Part shown: positions 4,853 through 12,620 of the stretch, one piece after another
How positions within the stretch are numbered: the first letter of the stretch is position 1
How the letters are laid out: each line of letters begins with the position of its first letter
Assembly (NCBI GenBank): GCA_026391755.1
Contig: JAPLDN010000368.1
Span: forward strand, 1 to 12,815
DNA length: 12,815 nucleotides
From: Bacteroidota bacterium
GTDB taxonomy: Bacteria; Bacteroidota; Bacteroidia; Bacteroidales; FEN-979
Direction: 5' to 3'
Notes under the pieces: generated by a model
What the model was told of the DNA's origin: nothing
Database searches by the model: none
The model's input: the letters and a program-made list of their open reading frames with translations, nothing else
Translations under genes and position numbers: made by a program

Positions 4853-7783
4853 ATGAAAAAGAGCGCTGTCCTGTTCATGGCAATTACGATGATTGCAATT
4901 CAGGCCTTCTCCCAAAAGCAGGGACAGGCCCGGATTGATTCATTACTTCAGCAATTACCCAAATCAAAAGAAGATACAAACAAGGTAAAGTTGCTGAATG
5001 ACCTGAGTTACACTTATTGTTACGTCAACCCCGACGAAGGGATCAAATCAGGGATGCAATCGTTATCACTGGCAGGGAAACTTCACTGGAAACCAGGGAT
5101 TGCCAAGGCTAATGTTGTAACAGGAATGAACTATTACTATGGGAAAGCCGATTATCCAAAGGCCCTTGAATATTATTTGCAATCCCTGAAGATCGATGAG
5201 GAGATAGGCGATAAACCAGGAATTACACGTAGTTTCAACAGGCTGGGATTGATTTATTACAGCTTATCAGAATATGCAAAGGCATTGGATTATTATCAGA
5301 AAGCATTAAAGATGGCCCGGGAATCGGGGGATAAAATCGCCATGCAGGATATTTTGTACGATATAGGTGATTTTTATCAAAAAAAAGATGATTATCCCAA
5401 CGCACTGGATTATTTTAACCAGACCTTCAAGCTCAACACATCCCTTGGGAATAAATCAGGTTCTGCAAGGGCTTTAAATGCAATTGGACTTGTTTACAGG
5501 CAAAAGAAGGATTTCACAAAAGCCTATCAATATTATGAAGAAGCTGTAAAATACTATGAAGCAGCAGGAAACAAGCATGCCATGGCAAACGAGCTGGAAA
5601 ACATCGGCGACCTGTATCGCCAGCAGGCTGAATACCTCAAAGCACTGGAATATCTTTTCCGGGCTTTGAGGCTTCAAAAGGAATTAAATGTCAAGAGGAA
5701 TATAAGTTATAACTATGGGGTCATTGCCTATACTTATTTCCTGATTGCAACCGACAGAAATAAATCAACCTTAAATAAACTATTTGCCGGGAACAAACCG
5801 GCGGCCATCAGAAAAGCCGCGATCTATGCAGACAGCGCTATTGTGATTCAAAAAGAATTAGGGGATCTTTATTTATTACAGGATTCCTACATTTCAAACA
5901 GCATATGCTACGAGGAAATCGGAGAGTATAAAGGCGCCCTGGAACATTATAAAAAATATGTGGCCATTAAAGATTCAATTTTTAATCTTGAAAAGGATAA
6001 AAAACTCACGCAACTCTCCATGAAGTATGAGTTTGATAAAAAGCAGGCAACGGATAGTCTGCAGCATGCCGTGGAAAACAACATGAACCAGCTCAGGTTG
6101 CAGAAGCAGAAGACATTTACCTATGCGGGTTTTATCGGCATGGCCCTGGTTGCATTTTTACTGTTCTTCGTATTCAAGAATTACAACAATCAGCGTAAAT
6201 CCAATCTCCGCCTGCAAGCCGCTCAAAAAGAGATCCTTGAGCAAAAGGAGAGGGCTGAACAAAGTGAGCGGTTCAAACAGCAGTTCCTGGCCAACATGAG
6301 CCACGAGATCCGAACGCCAATGAACGCAGTGATGGGAATGACTAATTTACTGATCGATAAAAATCCGCGGTCCGACCAGCAGCATTACCTCGAAGGAATA
6401 AAAAAGTCATCGGATATCCTGCTACATATAATTAACGACATCCTGGACCTGTCAAAAATAGAATCCGGGAAAATAGAACTGGAGAAAACAGACTTTTCCC
6501 TTCACGAAACGGTTCAACAGGTAGTAGAAACCATGCGGCATAAAGCGGATGAAAAAGGATTGCATTTGCTGAGCAATATCGACTACAGCATTCCCGATGT
6601 GTTGATAGGTGATCCTGTGCGCCTGAACCAGATCATTCTTAATCTTGCGGGAAATGCCATCAAGTTCACCGAAAAGGGAAGCGTCCAGATAAAAGTTTCG
6701 TTAGCTTCCGGGGATTCGTCCACTATGATGAACATCAGGTTTTCAGTCATCGATACCGGCATAGGGATCCCGAAAGATAAACTTGAAACGGTCTTTGAAA
6801 GTTTTAAACAGGCCAATGCATCGGATACCCGGAAGTATGGCGGAACCGGACTTGGGTTGAGCATCAGCAGGCAGCTGGTTGAATTGCACGGAGGTGAAAT
6901 AAAAATAGAGAGTGAGGAAGGAGCTGGTACCACGTTCTCATTTATACTCAATTTTGAAGAAGGGTCCGGGGAGAGATTGCATAAACAACTGAATGCTCAT
7001 GCACATATTGACGGGCACATCCTGGACGGATTAAAAATTCTGATTGCCGATGATAATGAATATAACAGGATTGTCGCTGACGATACTCTTAGATCTAAAG
7101 CTGATGTCAGAATTGAAACCGCATCGAACGGGCATGAAGCAATTGAGCTGCTTAAAGCGAAAGACTTTGACGTGATATTGATGGATGTACAGATGCCCGA
7201 AATGAATGGCTTCGAGGCAACCAGGTTCATCCGCACGAATTTATTTTCACCAAAAAAAGATATTCCAATCATAGCCTTAACGGCAAGCGTGCTAAGAACT
7301 GACCTGGACAAATGCAGGCAGGCAGGAATGAACTCCTATATTCCCAAGCCGTTCAGCGCATCCCAACTAATACTTGGCATTGCAGAGGTATTGGCAATTA
7401 AAGTGAGAACTCTCGAAAATCCCGGTGAAACAAAGGAAACAGAATCCTCTGACGAGGGGATGGTAACGAATATGTCATACCTTAATACTTTCTGCGAAGG
7501 GGACAAGGAAAAAATGCAAAAGTATATCAGCATGTTTTTGCAATCGACCCCGGTTCTGTTTGAAAAAGTCAATGCGGCCCTTGTTGCTGATGATTTCCTG
7601 GAAGTGGCAAATCAGCTGCATGGTTTTAAAACCAAGTTTATCATGATGGGCATGAAGAACACTGGTAACATGGCGCTGCTCCTGGAACAGAAATGCAGAA
7701 GCGAATCAATGCCAGCCACGATACATTCAGAAATTAAAATCTTGCTTGCTGATGTTGAACATGCGATCAATGAATTAACGTAA
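4853..7783 (+). CDS. TPR hybrid histidine kinase with REC and Hpt domains
   Basis: A 976-residue membrane sensor carrying a whole phosphorelay. In order: signal peptide (1-20); a periplasmic TPR array (about 30-375; repeats such as YPKALEYYLQSLKI and YAKALDYYQKALKM); one membrane helix (about 424-445); a short coiled coil; HisKA with phospho-acceptor His484 in NMSHEIRTPMNA; HATPase with N-box Asn597 and Asn601, DTGIGI from Asp634 and GTGLGLS near 664-670; a receiver (about 726-845) with Asp733-Asp734, phospho-acceptor Asp778 in LMDVQMP and Lys832; and a C-terminal Hpt domain with His923 in QLHGFKTKF. All catalytic residues are present. The open frame also allows a TTG start at 4847, but the ATG at 4853 gives a normal MKKS signal-peptide start. 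There is no DNA-binding output, so the signal probably passes from His923 to another receiver, most simply the one encoded next. Confidence 0.93.
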   Translation: MKKSAVLFMAITMIAIQAFSQKQGQARIDSLLQQLPKSKEDTNKVKLLNDLSYTYCYVNPDEGIKSGMQSLSLAGKLHWKPGIAKANVVTGMNYYYGKADYPKALEYYLQSLKIDEEIGDKPGITRSFNRLGLIYYSLSEYAKALDYYQKALKMARESGDKIAMQDILYDIGDFYQKKDDYPNALDYFNQTFKLNTSLGNKSGSARALNAIGLVYRQKKDFTKAYQYYEEAVKYYEAAGNKHAMANELENIGDLYRQQAEYLKALEYLFRALRLQKELNVKRNISYNYGVIAYTYFLIATDRNKSTLNKLFAGNKPAAIRKAAIYADSAIVIQKELGDLYLLQDSYISNSICYEEIGEYKGALEHYKKYVAIKDSIFNLEKDKKLTQLSMKYEFDKKQATDSLQHAVENNMNQLRLQKQKTFTYAGFIGMALVAFLLFFVFKNYNNQRKSNLRLQAAQKEILEQKERAEQSERFKQQFLANMSHEIRTPMNAVMGMTNLLIDKNPRSDQQHYLEGIKKSSDILLHIINDILDLSKIESGKIELEKTDFSLHETVQQVVETMRHKADEKGLHLLSNIDYSIPDVLIGDPVRLNQIILNLAGNAIKFTEKGSVQIKVSLASGDSSTMMNIRFSVIDTGIGIPKDKLETVFESFKQANASDTRKYGGTGLGLSISRQLVELHGGEIKIESEEGAGTTFSFILNFEEGSGERLHKQLNAHAHIDGHILDGLKILIADDNEYNRIVADDTLRSKADVRIETASNGHEAIELLKAKDFDVILMDVQMPEMNGFEATRFIRTNLFSPKKDIPIIALTASVLRTDLDKCRQAGMNSYIPKPFSASQLILGIAEVLAIKVRTLENPGETKETESSDEGMVTNMSYLNTFCEGDKEKMQKYISMFLQSTPVLFEKVNAALVADDFLEVANQLHGFKTKFIMMGMKNTGNMALLLEQKCRSESMPATIHSEIKILLADVEHAINELT

Positions 7784-7831
7784 AAGGTGTCAATCTTCTA
7801 ATATTCATTATTTTTACAAAAAATAAAAGCT

Positions 7832-8218
7832 ATGGACCTGGATATGCCAAAGAAAATTTTCATTGTGGATGATGATACGATGCTTACCGAAGCACTTAAA
7901 GATTATCTCACACGTACAACCCTGAATGAAATCCATCTGTTCAACACTGGCGAAGAATGCCTGAAACACCTGGCCGAAAATCCGGGATTCATCATTCTGG
8001 ATTACTACCTGAATTCCGTCCAGAAAGATGCGGCCAACGGAATGGAAATATTGGAGGTGATAAGGAAGCACTATCCCAATATACATGTCATTATGCTATC
8101 CAGCCAGGAACACTATGCCATCGCGCTTCAAACTATTCAGAAGGGCGCTGAGCAATATGTAATAAAGGATGAGACTGCTTTCGAAAAGATCGCTTCACTG
8201 ATCAGGGAACTCAATTAA
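7832..8218 (+). CDS. Stand-alone receiver (CheY-like response regulator)
   Basis: A 128-residue single receiver domain with no output domain. The acidic pocket is Asp13-Asp14-Asp15 (IVDDD), the phospho-acceptor is Asp57 (FIILDYYLN), the switch residue is Ser90 (MLSSQ) and the conserved lysine is Lys112 (YVIKDE). The Asp57-Ser90-Lys112 spacing is normal. Lys112 is followed by Asp instead of Pro, as seen in some REC subfamilies. It lies 48 bp after the hybrid kinase; that gap holds an all-A/T hairpin (7808-7815 with 7819-7826). It is 8 bp ahead of the next gene. As the only other receiver in the cluster it is the natural target of the kinase Hpt domain, acting by protein contact rather than DNA binding. 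A second in-frame ATG lies at 7844. Confidence 0.9.
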   Translation: MDLDMPKKIFIVDDDTMLTEALKDYLTRTTLNEIHLFNTGEECLKHLAENPGFIILDYYLNSVQKDAANGMEILEVIRKHYPNIHVIMLSSQEHYAIALQTIQKGAEQYVIKDETAFEKIASLIRELN

Positions 8219-8226
8219 CCCCAGCC

Positions 8227-8658
8227 ATGAAAACTCTTCAACACTATTCCCTGCTTCTGATCATCCTGTGCTCTTTTATTTTTTCCTCCACTGCATCCGC
8301 ACAGTTTATTACAATCGCCCGGAAAATCAAATCGATGCATTCCGGGTCGACTGATGTCGCAACAGTTATCCTTGATGCAAAAACCTTTAAGGTATACGGG
8401 GCCGTGATTGATACCCTGACCACCAATGCCAAATTTAAAATAAGCCAGAGGGATAATACCAGACGTTTCGTCGAATTCACTACCGGAACTTACAAGGTTT
8501 CAATGCAGGTTGATTCACTTGCCGTCGGATTGTCACAGATCACGGTTTCTTCAGCTCATGTCGATAATTCAGCAAAGCAAACTACTGATATAGCAGTGGA
8601 TGTTATACTCACAGTTTGCCGGAAACTTGGAGTAAAATGCACCCTGGATAAAAAGTAA
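8227..8658 (+). CDS. Small exported protein, possibly DUF3568-like
   Basis: A 143-residue secreted protein of unknown function. Residues 1-25 are a signal peptide ending ASA before Q26. The rest alternates helix and strand: KTFKVYGAVIDTLTTNAKFKI, RRFVEFTTGTYKVSMQVDSL, then QITVSSAHVDNSAKQTTDIA and a C-terminal helix ending CRKLGVKC with two cysteines. The order (helix, strand with a low-complexity turn, two strands, then a helix beginning after a short Ser/Thr-rich segment) recalls DUF3568-type small periplasmic proteins, but the match is weak and from memory. It sits 8 bp after the receiver gene and 18 bp before the transporter gene, so it is almost surely co-expressed. A role as a periplasmic partner of the transporter or sensor is a guess from position only. 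Confidence 0.72.
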   Translation: MKTLQHYSLLLIILCSFIFSSTASAQFITIARKIKSMHSGSTDVATVILDAKTFKVYGAVIDTLTTNAKFKISQRDNTRRFVEFTTGTYKVSMQVDSLAVGLSQITVSSAHVDNSAKQTTDIAVDVILTVCRKLGVKCTLDKK

Positions 8659-8676
8659 GCCTGATCAGGATTTTAC

Positions 8677-10965
8677 ATGAACAACTACCTGAAATTACTG
8701 ATTCCATTTGTGATCATTCTTTTTGGCGGATGCAGCCATCAAAAAGATCCGCAGATCACAAACCTTGCGATGCTGAAAGGAGGGAAGACTTTTGCAGTCC
8801 CCACAGGAACCGCAGCCGACCAGTTCGTGCTGAAGAAATTTCCCGACGCAAAGATTGAATATTACAATAGTGTGCTTGATTGCTCCATGGCAGTGAAGGA
8901 CGGGAAAGCCGATGCTGCCGTATATGATCTGCCTGTTCTGAAAAATATTGCAGCAAAAAATGAAGGGCTTATCGTTTTAGATGAACTGCTGTTTGATGAT
9001 CAGTACGGATTTGCTGTCCGCCCTGACGACAGAGCCCTGAAATCAACAATGGATGAAGTCCTTGCTCAGTTAAAATCTGACGGTACATACCAGGAAATGC
9101 AAAAACGCTGGTTCCCCGAAAAGGGAAACCCCGGCCCTATGCCTGAAATTAAATTCAACAGTGAAAAAGGCGTACTCAGGTTTGGAACTGCAGCTGTTAC
9201 CGAACCTATGTCATATGTCGACAGCAGCAAGCAGGTTGTCGGATTCGATATCGAATATGCCTCTTATATAGCTAAGAAATCAGGAAAAGTTCTTGAGATA
9301 ATCAACATGGAATTCGGGGCCATGATCCCTGCCCTGATTTCCGGCAAGGTAGATATGATTGGCGCAGGCCTGTCTATAACTGAGGAGAGGGCAAAGAAAG
9401 TCCTGTTCTCCCAAAGTTACTATCCAAGCGGTATTGCTGCAGTGGTGAAAGATAACCGTGAAAAGAAAAAAGCTGCGACCGAATCCAAAATGAAAACCCT
9501 CGCCGATATAAAAAACAGGAGGATAGGCGTGTTGCTTGGAAGTATTCACGATGCTTATGCAACGAAACAATTTCCCAATGCAACTATCTTTCAATATCCG
9601 AATCTCTCCGATCTGCTGTTTGGCCTGAACTCTGATAAAGTGGATGTGGCATTCTCCGACCAGACATCCGTTAAAGATATCTTCAGCAAAAACCCCGGGC
9701 TTGGGATCCTGTCTAAAAACATATTTACAGTTAACATCGCAGCAGGATTTGACAAGGATAGCGATCAACTGCGAAAACAGTTCAATGCTTTTCTTAAAGA
9801 GATCAGATCGAACGGTGTTTACAAGGACCTGGTCGACCGTTGGATGGATAAAGGGTTGGAAGAAATGCCTGAGATTAAAAGCACGAACATCAATGGCCAG
9901 CTCAAAGTTGGTATTGTTAGTGACCTTGGAATGCCTTCCACCGTCATAAAAAATGGCCGTTTGATTGGTTTTGACATTGAACTGGCCCGGCGGTTTGCCG
10001 CATACATCCACAAGGAATTTGTCCCGGTTGACCTTCAGTTCGGGAGCCTGCTTGCATCGGTCTCAACCAATAAAATTGATATCATCATGAGTTCTTTGAT
10101 GATTACCGATGAACGCAAAAAGCAAATTGATTTTTCGGATCCGTATTATGAGTCGGGGGTAAGCGTTATTGCAAAGAAAAAGAATATTGATAGTAAAACC
10201 CTTTCGGGAACAGGAACTCCTGATGAATATAATGAAGGTGAAAATGGTAATGTCTCTTTTTTTAAATCCATTTCAAACAGTTTTTACAATAACATCATCC
10301 TCGAAAAAAGGTATTTGAGTATCCTTGACGGATTAAAAGTCACCATGCTTATTTCAATCCTTGCAGCAATGCTGGGAACGCTGATCGGCGGGATGGTATG
10401 CTATATAAGGATGTCCAAAAGCAGGGTCCTTTCACGTTCAGCCAGTGTGTATATTTCCATATTGCGAGGGACACCTGTCCTGGTGCTGCTGATGATTATC
10501 TATTATGTCGTATTCGCTTCAGTAAATATTAATCCTCTTGTCGTTGCCGTGATTGCATTCTCCTTGAATTTCGGAGCGTATGTATCGGAGATGTTCAGGA
10601 CATCCATCGAAAGTATAGATGTTGGACAGAAGGAAGCTGCCATTGCAGGAGGCTTCTCGAAAATCCAGACATTCTCTTACATCATTCTTCCCCAGGCTTT
10701 GCGCCATATCCTTCCTGTATATAAAGGAGAATTTATTTCACTCATCAAAATGACCTCAATTGTTGGGTATATAGCAGTTCAGGATCTCACCAAAGCCAGC
10801 GATATTATCCGCAGCCGGACTTTCGATGCTTTCTTTCCTCTGATCATGGTGGCTGTATTGTATTTATGCATTGCCTGGTTGCTGACCTTGGCCCTTGGAT
10901 TGATCGAGATTTCGGTAGATCCTAAAAGAAGACGTATCAGGAAGTCAGAGGAGGCAAAGCGATGA
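8677..10965 (+). CDS. Fused substrate-binding lipoprotein and PAAT-type ABC permease
   Basis: A 762-residue fusion. Residues 1-19 are a lipoprotein-type signal (ILFGGC, Cys19; the lipobox is slightly atypical). Residues about 31-150 are the second half of an SBP_bac_3 domain; 163-392 a full one; 407-503 the first half of another; 545-750 a five-helix permease of the polar amino acid family with an EAA loop (EAAIAGG from Glu653, then IILPQA). GlnPQ-type fusions of tandem binding domains to permease are known. Ligand determinants of amino-acid binders are visible: Arg238 (ITEER) and Asp328 in the complete domain, Asp84 in the first half-domain and Arg480 (ITDER) in the last. The linkers after the first two C-halves are alike (RWFPEKG...MPEI and RWMDKG...MPEI). 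The C terminus is strongly basic, hence cytoplasmic. The ATPase gene overlaps by 4 bp. Substrate: probably a polar amino acid, not proven. Confidence 0.92.
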   Translation: MNNYLKLLIPFVIILFGGCSHQKDPQITNLAMLKGGKTFAVPTGTAADQFVLKKFPDAKIEYYNSVLDCSMAVKDGKADAAVYDLPVLKNIAAKNEGLIVLDELLFDDQYGFAVRPDDRALKSTMDEVLAQLKSDGTYQEMQKRWFPEKGNPGPMPEIKFNSEKGVLRFGTAAVTEPMSYVDSSKQVVGFDIEYASYIAKKSGKVLEIINMEFGAMIPALISGKVDMIGAGLSITEERAKKVLFSQSYYPSGIAAVVKDNREKKKAATESKMKTLADIKNRRIGVLLGSIHDAYATKQFPNATIFQYPNLSDLLFGLNSDKVDVAFSDQTSVKDIFSKNPGLGILSKNIFTVNIAAGFDKDSDQLRKQFNAFLKEIRSNGVYKDLVDRWMDKGLEEMPEIKSTNINGQLKVGIVSDLGMPSTVIKNGRLIGFDIELARRFAAYIHKEFVPVDLQFGSLLASVSTNKIDIIMSSLMITDERKKQIDFSDPYYESGVSVIAKKKNIDSKTLSGTGTPDEYNEGENGNVSFFKSISNSFYNNIILEKRYLSILDGLKVTMLISILAAMLGTLIGGMVCYIRMSKSRVLSRSASVYISILRGTPVLVLLMIIYYVVFASVNINPLVVAVIAFSLNFGAYVSEMFRTSIESIDVGQKEAAIAGGFSKIQTFSYIILPQALRHILPVYKGEFISLIKMTSIVGYIAVQDLTKASDIIRSRTFDAFFPLIMVAVLYLCIAWLLTLALGLIEISVDPKRRRIRKSEEAKR

Positions 10966-12044
10966 TCAGAATAAGAAACCTTTCAAAGCATTTTGGAGAG
11001 CTGGTGGTTCTGAAAGACATCAGCACCGATATCAGTAAAGGAGAGATCATCTCGGTGATAGGCCCTTCGGGAACAGGAAAAAGCACTTTCCTCCGCTGCC
11101 TTAACCTGCTGGAAATTCCTACCGGCGGAAGCATTTTTATTGATGACGTTTCCCTGCTCGATAAACATACCGATGTGCCGAAGCTGAGGCAGAAAATGGG
11201 AATGGTTTTTCAATCGTTCAATTTGTATGCACATCTGTCGGTTCTGGAGAATCTGACTATAGGTCCTGTCAAACTGCTGGGAAAGAAAAAGGCAGAAGCA
11301 GAGGTAAAAGCCCTGGAGCTTCTTAAGATCGTGGGCCTTGCCGAAAAAGCATACAGCTTCCCCGATGAACTCTCGGGCGGACAGAAACAAAGAGTGGCTA
11401 TTGCACGCTGCATGGCCATGGAACCTGAGATATTGCTTTTTGACGAACCTACCTCGGCCCTTGACCCGACAATGGTCAGCGAGGTGCTGGCAGTGATCCG
11501 GCGCCTGTCGAGGGAGGGGATGACCATGATCATAGTGACGCATGAAATGGAATTTGCAAGGAACACCTCGAGCCGGGTGTTTTATATGGACGAAGGCTTG
11601 ATTTATGAAGAAGGTACGCCTCAAAAGATCTTTGATAATCCGCAGAAAGAAAAAACAAAAACATTCATCAACAGGATACGAAGCCTGAACTGCCATATTT
11701 CAAGCAGCGATTATGATTTATACGGCTTACAGGGCGAGATGGAGGTGTTTTGCGAAAAACATATGCTCACCAAACGGGTCACGGGGTTTGTATTGCATAT
11801 TGCGGAAGAGTTGCTGGTACTTCAAAAGGATCTTTCGGATGTCAGCCTCAGCCTTTCTTATTCGGAAAAAGAAGGAGATGTGGAATTGAAATGCGAAAGC
11901 GCCGGGCCTCCGTTTAATCCACTCAGGGAAGATGCCCTGGAAGATGATATCGGGCTGAAACTGATTAGGGGAAGGTGCAAAAGCGTTGAATATACTTTTG
12001 AGGACGGGAAAAATATCCTCCTGCTAAGGATCAAAGGGGATTAA
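10962..12044 (+). CDS. PAAT-type ABC ATPase with an extra HATPase-like C-terminal domain
   Basis: A 360-residue protein. Residues 1-240 are a GlnQ/HisP-type ABC ATPase that powers the fused permease: Walker A GPSGTGKST (34-42), Q-loop Gln84, signature LSGGQ (137-141), Walker B ending Asp161-Glu162, D-loop SALD and switch His194. Family members normally stop near residue 240-255. Here about 115 more residues follow. They show the order of an RsbW/HATPase_c_2 fold: helix with AEELLVL (281-287), strands, CESAGPPFNP (311-320), then DIGLKLI (329-335) and a final strand pair. The N-box Asn is replaced by Leu and the G1-box Asp by Ser, so this domain probably does not hydrolyse ATP and may serve to bind a partner. 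Start ATG overlaps the permease stop (ATGA), which indicates translational coupling. Confidence 0.93.
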   Translation: MIRIRNLSKHFGELVVLKDISTDISKGEIISVIGPSGTGKSTFLRCLNLLEIPTGGSIFIDDVSLLDKHTDVPKLRQKMGMVFQSFNLYAHLSVLENLTIGPVKLLGKKKAEAEVKALELLKIVGLAEKAYSFPDELSGGQKQRVAIARCMAMEPEILLFDEPTSALDPTMVSEVLAVIRRLSREGMTMIIVTHEMEFARNTSSRVFYMDEGLIYEEGTPQKIFDNPQKEKTKTFINRIRSLNCHISSSDYDLYGLQGEMEVFCEKHMLTKRVTGFVLHIAEELLVLQKDLSDVSLSLSYSEKEGDVELKCESAGPPFNPLREDALEDDIGLKLIRGRCKSVEYTFEDGKNILLLRIKGD

Positions 12045-12093
12045 AACAGGAAACCCTGAAACAGAAACGGGGTAGTGATTGTTGAAGGGAGAA

Positions 12094-12540
12094 TCAGCCT
12101 TTTTTCACCCGCACGGCATTCATGCCTTTAAAGCTGCGTTCTGTCTCAAAAATGACAGTATCGCCTTCTTTGATCTCTTCGCTCACATTGTTCACGTGGA
12201 CAAAGTATTTCTCCTGGTTTTCAGAATCTTTTATAAAACCGAAACCTTTTGCAGCGTTAAAAAATTCGACCCTGCCTTTGCGGATTGCATTAGCCTCTTC
12301 AACTTCTCGTTTGGGAACGCCGATCTGTATATTCTCAGGATTGATCTTTTTTCTATGGGCAGGATCAGGAGGAGTATCGGTGATGCGTCCGTTTTCATCA
12401 ACATAGGCGATCATATTGTCAAGCCCTCCGCCTGGCGAGTTTGCCTTACGTTCAGCAAGTTTTTGTTGTTTATCTACGCGTTTCTTTAAGCGTTTTTTTT
12501 CTTTTTCCCGTTTACTGAATGTTTCTTGTGAACTCGCCAT
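12094..12540 (-). CDS. Cold-shock-domain protein with basic N-terminal extension
   Basis: A 148-residue protein. Residues 1-35 are very rich in Lys, Arg and Glu (KREKEKKRLKKRVDKQQK) and probably helical; residues about 36-85 form a linker. The C-terminal part (about 87-147) is a cold-shock domain with RNP1 KGFGFI (98-103), RNP2 YFVHV (112-116), the opening GRVEFFN strand and a normal closing strand. CSD proteins bind single-stranded RNA or DNA and melt RNA structure. Classical CspA proteins are about 70 residues; longer forms with a charged N terminus occur in Bacteroidota. The gene converges on the ABC ATPase gene, with 49 bp between stops, and has its own promoter. The minus-strand T-poor end shows no strong terminator. 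Confidence 0.9.
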   Translation of the reverse strand: MASSQETFSKREKEKKRLKKRVDKQQKLAERKANSPGGGLDNMIAYVDENGRITDTPPDPAHRKKINPENIQIGVPKREVEEANAIRKGRVEFFNAAKGFGFIKDSENQEKYFVHVNNVSEEIKEGDTVIFETERSFKGMNAVRVKKG

Positions 12541-12571
12541 TAATGTTTGTTTAAGGATTTCAATTGATGTG

Positions 12572-12602
12572 CAAAGGTACGATAATAAACAAGAATCCAG
12601 TA
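12572..12602 (-). promoter_or_regulatory. Promoter of the cold-shock gene
   Basis: On the minus strand TACCTTTG (12579-12572), followed by CA, matches the Bacteroidota -7 consensus TAnnTTTG exactly. At 19-bp spacing the -33 box (around 12602-12599) reads poorly against TTTG. The start codon is about 30 nt downstream, so the leader would be short and not a long structured cold-shock leader of the cspA kind. Confidence 0.55.
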
Positions 12603-12620
12603 TCCAGGTCCGGAAAAGGC

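Noticed and set aside
7612..7624. Apparent loss of the Hpt phospho-acceptor (ANQL where AHxL is expected)
   Set aside because: Aligning on the downstream KFIMMG block shows the His of LHGFK in the acceptor position, so the Hpt domain looks intact.
9280..10011. 243-codon minus-strand ORF
   Set aside because: It lies wholly inside the binding-protein/permease gene, whose protein has clear domains in the + frame; the minus-frame product shows no signal or family.
10983..11696. 237-codon minus-strand ORF
   Set aside because: Antisense to the ABC ATPase, whose Walker, signature and switch motifs are intact. The minus frame is a codon-bias shadow.
12076..12105. Possible terminator after the ABC ATPase (TGATT, AATCA, then T run)
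   Set aside because: The stem is only 5 bp with an 11-nt loop, and the T run is coding sequence of the convergent cold-shock gene. Too weak to list as a feature.
12079..12489. Plus-strand 136-codon ORF opposite the cold-shock gene
   Set aside because: The minus frame has intact RNP1 and RNP2 motifs and its own promoter; the plus frame is a shadow.
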